Translations under genes and position numbers: made by a program
In this document: positions 59,799-64,000 of the stretch, piece by piece
How positions within the stretch are numbered: position 1 is the first letter of the stretch
How the letters are laid out: each line of letters opens with the position of its first letter
Source: Hygrophila difformis
Taxonomy: Eukaryota; Streptophyta; Magnoliopsida; Lamiales; Acanthaceae
DNA length: 64,000 nt
Direction of reading: 5' to 3'
Assembly (NCBI GenBank): GCA_030278955.1
Contig: JAOANR010000014.1
Span: forward strand, 19,098,068-19,162,067
The notes under the pieces: generated by a model
The model's database searches: none
Told to the model about the DNA's origin: nothing
The model's input: only the letters and a program-made list of their open reading frames with translations

Positions 59799-62700
59799 CT
59801 AACTAGTAAGCAATTTCTTCCACGCTTTTCCATAGACCTGCAAAATCATCAAATTCGTAATGCATGATGAATATTGAATGAAACATAAAAACATACTATA
59901 CTATTATATGGACAAATTATACCAAGAAAGAATAGCAGCAGTATAGTTGGCAAATGAAGTATAAATATACTATTATATGCATAACAGCACACCAATATGT
60001 TGTCATAAATGTTAGTTCCTCCGTTCCTAATTAATTGACATGGATAGTGTTTTGTCATTGTTCATTGAGTAACTTTGATTCAACTTTTTCATACAATTAT
60101 ATAAAATAAAATATAGTCAATTGAGATCTTGTTGGATTCATCTAATCGCATAATTTATAATATCAAATTTTCATAATTTTTACTCGTATGCAATTTGAGT
60201 TATTAAAGATTAAAAATATGTATTGGATTGCGTGAAATGTAAGTCTGTGGCAATTAAAAAGGAACGGAGGAAGTATTATATATAAGTGCGGAAGATATAA
60301 TAATGTAATCATATTTAATTAACTTACTATGAAATTCACAAATCTGCTATAAAAAAGTAATCATGTTTATTTACCTTAAAATTAGCGCTTGGTTCTAAGC
60401 TCAGTAGATCTCTATTATTTGCATAGCCAAGTAGGACGGACACTTGAAGAAGGTTATGATTCCCAAGTTGTTCTTGTTCTTCTGCTATTCTTTTTGCTGA
60501 TTCAACGCAGGAATCACTGCAAATCCAAACACGTATTGATTGAATGTTTGGAATCTCCCCAATTTCACAAGGGATCTCTCTTAACTTGGACAACTCACAA
60601 AGAGTAAGGCGCTGGAGGAGTGGGAAAGGAGTGCCATCTATTGTCCAACATTCCAAATCGAAGCAGTTAATTAACTGCAGCACTTTTAGACTTGAGAATT
60701 GCCCTTGTACTTCTGTCAGTCTCCACTCAGTCCCTGAAATTTCGAATAGAGTAAGCTTTTGAAGGTTGGGTAGAGCACCCATCATTCTGGTCACCTCTTC
60801 CCAATTATGGTGTTGGTTACTATCAAAATGTAACTTTTTTAGTGAATGTGGGAATAATGCCAAGCTCCTGTGAAGCAACGATTCCCCCTTTCGCCTTGCT
60901 GCTCCTATTGCAGAATAATGATCCAACAGTAACTTAAGGCTTTCTAGTTTATGCAACTGCTCAAAATTGATGTATTCATTGGCGACATCATACTGAAGAG
61001 ATAGTTTCTTGATATTGGGGATTCTTTTAACCACTTCACTACTCCTGAAGTTACGCACACTAGAAAGACTCGTTAGATTCCACATAACAAAGTTGTCGTC
61101 GTCATCAACAGTGCTTGGAGGGTTGAGAACCGAACCCAGAAAATAAATATGTCGAAGTTGAGGCAATTTCCAAATTTCAATTGTTATGCTAACATATTTA
61201 ACCCCATAACGAAAGTCATGAACAACCAGTGTTTGAAGATTCCAAAGGAGGGCAACTGGCAACAACTCCACAGGCTTACTACTAATCCCAAGGGTGAGGT
61301 ATCGGGAGTTGTAAAACTGAAAGGCATGTTTCATAAATCTGGCAACCTTTCTTGACGGAAACCTATATTTACCATCTAACGTTAATATCCTCAACAATCT
61401 CAAATTCAAATCCGTGATACCCTCCTCAAAACCCGATAGAATGACGGAACGAACAAGCGATGCAGACTCCAAGATATTAAGTTCTTGTTCATGTGGATAC
61501 GCATCCTTTAAAACCTTCCCCCGAACCACAATGCGCCGTTGTGCATCCAAGCCAGATTCATAATGAAGATTCCCTACATACCATTGTAGTTCTTTGCGAT
61601 CATGATCCCCCGCATGATAAAGAAATTTCTTCACAAAGCTAAGAATTCTCTTTGTAACAGAATGTTTGTGCTTCCTCACATCACAAAAAAAGTTATCCTT
61701 ATGAGCTTCTCTTATACATAAATCCCTTAATAAATCATGGATCTTGCAACTTTTTATCTTCCCAGTGGATCCCCATTCATCTACTATAATCAAATTTCTT
61801 TCCACAAGATCATTTATGTATTTTTCCACAACATCTTCCATCATCATGCCATCAACGGGTTTCAAAAATCCTTCAGCTACTAATAACTTGACAAGCCATG
61901 AGATTTTAATTATGGCATCCTCACGAAAAATGCCCATGTAGAGAAAGCATGACTTCAAATGAATTGGCAGATGCCTGTAACTCAAAGACAGTATCTTCAA
62001 ACAACGCTCATTATCCTCTAAGTTCACAATTGAACTTACGTTTCTAGCCACAACATCCCAATATTGTTTTGTTTTGTTGGACTTTGCCAAGAGCCCTCCA
62101 ATTACAACAATAGACAATGGAAGTCCCCTGCAACTTTCTACCATCGATTTGCCAATTTCCTCCAATTCTAGTGGGCAAGCATCTTCTCCAAACACCATTT
62201 TGCAGAAAAGCTTCCAACTTTTATCTTCATCTAGCGAATTGAGTAGAATGGCACTAGAATTTGTTAGCTGACGGGCCAAATCTAATAACCTAGTTGTTAC
62301 TATCACCACACTCCCATTCTTGTTATCAGGAAAATACCTTTTTATATCATCCCACGCCTCACTACTCCACAAGTCATCCATCACAACCAAATACCTCATG
62401 CCCGAAAATTCTTTATATATTCTTTCTCCTAATTGATCTTCACTCAATTGGCTCAATGTCGCCTTGCTACCTTGGCTTCTTTGACATAAAATTTCTATGA
62501 GAGTGTCCCAAGTTTTGAATTTTTGAGAAATTGTAACCCAAACTCGAATATCAAAATGGTATGCAACAAGGCTATGTTCAGAGGCTTTAAGAGCAAGCGT
62601 AGTCTTACCAATACCACCCATACCAACGATGGGTATGATTTGGCGACTAGATTGCTGTTTACGAGTGAGTTTATCCAACAAGTCCTCCAAGACCTCATCA

Positions 62701-63167
62701 AAGCCCACCACGACGCCTTGCTGCTTCAAGGATTGAACTGCTGCAGCTGGTGAAGCATCGAACGCCCAACTCCCACTTTCATGATCTTCATCTCCCAGCT
62801 TCTCTTTAATCTCCATCGCTTTTCTCTTTGTACGATCCATCTCTTCAACAACCTTCTGTAGATCTTGATAGAACCGATCACCATTATTACTGCTCTCAAC
62901 TTTGCTTGTGGATCCACCAATTTGATCCACTATATAGGATTCAATGACATCTTCAGCAGCATAAGCAGCACATTTGATGAGACTGTCTAAATCCTCTGCC
63001 AAATAAAACTCACGATGGGAATAGAGTTCAAGGAATTCTTGCAGGAAAGTGACATTTTGGAGCAAGGACTCAACTTGGCGGTTGTCAAGAGAAATAGGAG
63101 GGTTGGGGTGATTTTGGAGGGCATGAATAGTGGTCTGAAGAGAAACGAGAGCTGCAAAGGATGCCAT
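59799..63167 (-). CDS. R1-type CC-NB-ARC-LRR disease resistance protein (NLR2)
   Basis: Close paralog of NLR1 on the opposite strand. Exon 1 is 63167-60375 (931 codons, ATG at 63165-63167). Motifs: P-loop GMGGIGKTT (about residues 182-190), LVVMDDLW (about 260), GSVVIVTTR, CRGLPLSIVV (about 345), IHDLLRDL at the MHD position (about 475), then LRRs. Unlike NLR1 it keeps SVTKRILSFVKKF before the LRR region. The open frame runs on 12 codons to 60336 (NKHDYFFIADL), but AAG|GTAAAT at 60375/60374 and TTTTGCAG at 59838 define an intron matching that of NLR1, followed by exon 59837-59799 coding VYGKAWKKLLTS. Both versions happen to give 943 residues. The intron is 537 bp because a MITE sits in it. 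Likely a cytoplasmic or membrane-associated immune receptor; the recognised pathogen cannot be inferred. Confidence 0.94.
60015..60273. mobile_element. Stowaway-like MITE in the NLR2 intron
   Basis: Ends GTTCCTCCGTTCC and GGAACGGAGGAAG with TA at 60013-60014 and 60274-60275. Same family as 41552-41811 (shared GTAACTTTGATTCAAC-like, ATAGTCAATTGAGATCTTG and TGTATTGGATTGCGTGAA blocks). Confidence 0.9.
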
Positions 63168-63582
63168 GACCCCCTCTCACTCCCTCAATTTCTTTAGCAA
63201 AATGGTGCAATTCAAGCAGTGTTTGTAGCCTGTAGGGGAAACTACTCTGTGACTTTTTAGACAAAGAAGAAAAGTCTACTATGAAATACATTACAGTAGT
63301 GGTATTTTACTTCTATTTGAATTTCTTTAGGATATTTCAGCAAGTTGCCTCAATAAATAATTGAACGGAAGCAAGTCGACAACCTTTGGCACTCAGTAAC
63401 AGCTGGGATGTCGATAATAAGAAACACATATTTCTACAACTTGTCTTCAATAATTGAATGGAAACAATTAAAATATGGGCTTGTTTGACAAGGAGACTCA
63501 GCCAAACCACTGATCCACTAAAGCTTCACCAATCAGCCCAAAACCTTAACCCGACCCGACTAGACACAAACCACTATTAGAA
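63168..63582 (-). promoter_or_regulatory. Upstream region of NLR2
   Basis: Promoter and leader of NLR2 must lie here (minus strand). A C/T-rich leader (complement GAGGGAGTGAGAGGGGG just before the ATG) is visible. No named element recognised. It ends where the direct duplication begins, so the unique promoter interval is at most about 415 bp. Confidence 0.4.
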
Positions 63583-63833
63583 ATTTAGAATTGGTTCTGC
63601 TATGGTCTGTTTGTGTGTGCGGTCTCTGATTAATGTTGTTCGCAATTGTTCATGTAAAGATAGGTTGAGACAAATGGAACAAAGTTGATCTCATTTTCAT
63701 TTCACCTGTAATCATTTCGTATGAACGAATCCATTGTAGAGTTTGACAGTTTTTGTTATATTTCTGTTGCATAGCTGTGGTTGCAAGTATGAAATTGCTC
63801 CTGTGAAGTTGATTCATTGTTATGAGTTACAGC
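63583..63833 (+). repeat. Direct duplication, copy 2
   Basis: Second copy of the sequence at 57921-58173, same orientation. The rest of the window (63834-64000) has no gene. Confidence 0.9.
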
Positions 63834-64000
63834 AGTGGACTGAAAAAGTGGTGAGTTATTCAATCCAGGAACTGAACCAGCAATTGCAGTCTCATCCTTT
63901 ACACTTAACAAAATGTCAACTTACTAAATACAGTATGTTAAAAACATCCAACCCTCATCCAAGAATCCATAGTCGACTGTTATGCTATCCACTGAAAATT

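Noticed and set aside
1..64000. CRISPR array, bacterial operon, organelle insert or viral system
   Set aside because: No spaced direct repeats, no bacterial gene layout and no organelle-like gene runs; all reverse transcriptase genes fit L1-type LINEs and the LTR remnant fits Ty3/gypsy.

Overview
This is a plant nuclear window, almost certainly from a dicot. It is AT-rich, has GT-AG introns, and is packed with plant transposons. The two resistance genes resemble the R1-like (late-blight R1A/R1B type) coiled-coil NLRs that are numerous in asterids, especially Lamiales; that taxonomic guess is inference only. There are few cellular genes: two R1-type NLRs near the two ends (4.6-7.5 kb on +, 59.8-63.2 kb on -), a NaKR-like HMA metal-binding protein (21.4-22.2 kb, -), an eight-exon plastid-type DUF3119-like membrane protein (37.4-39.5 kb, +), and a frameshifted LYR-motif gene (57.1-57.6 kb, +). 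I rebuilt the multi-exon genes by matching splice sites and phase, so each spans several short open frames.

Layout. 1-4.2 kb: AT-rich DNA and a probable Helitron carrying two captured exons. 4.6-7.8 kb: NLR1 with a duplicated 3' exon region. 8.2-14.75 kb: a 5'-truncated LINE into which a 6.2-kb gene-poor Ty3/gypsy LTR element inserted. 14.9 kb: a tRNA-derived SINE. 16.6-20.1 kb: a hAT (Tip100-like) element with an apparently intact two-exon transposase. 21.4-22.2 kb: the NaKR-like gene. 22-27 kb: intergenic DNA with a SINE and MITEs. 27.3-32.9 kb: a nearly full-length but mutated L1-type LINE with target-site duplications. 34.3-36.8 kb: a hAT MITE and a 1.1-kb Helitron on the minus strand. 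37.4-39.5 kb: the DUF3119-like gene. 40-44 kb: MITEs.

44.1-55.1 kb is a multi-level nest of transposons that can be resolved base by base from target duplications: a hAT inside a SINE; a LINE inside a Harbinger-like MITE; and a hAT MITE that took two later insertions, a Harbinger-like foldback and a Mutator-like foldback. 55-59.8 kb holds the broken LYR gene and intergenic DNA. The window closes with NLR2, whose intron contains a Stowaway MITE, and with a direct repeat of sequence found downstream of the LYR gene.

I found no bacterial, CRISPR, organellar or viral system. The most notable observations are the resolved nested insertions, a 22-bp flank-derived patch in one arm of a foldback element, the chimeric 3' end of the LTR element, and structural differences between the NLR paralogs.
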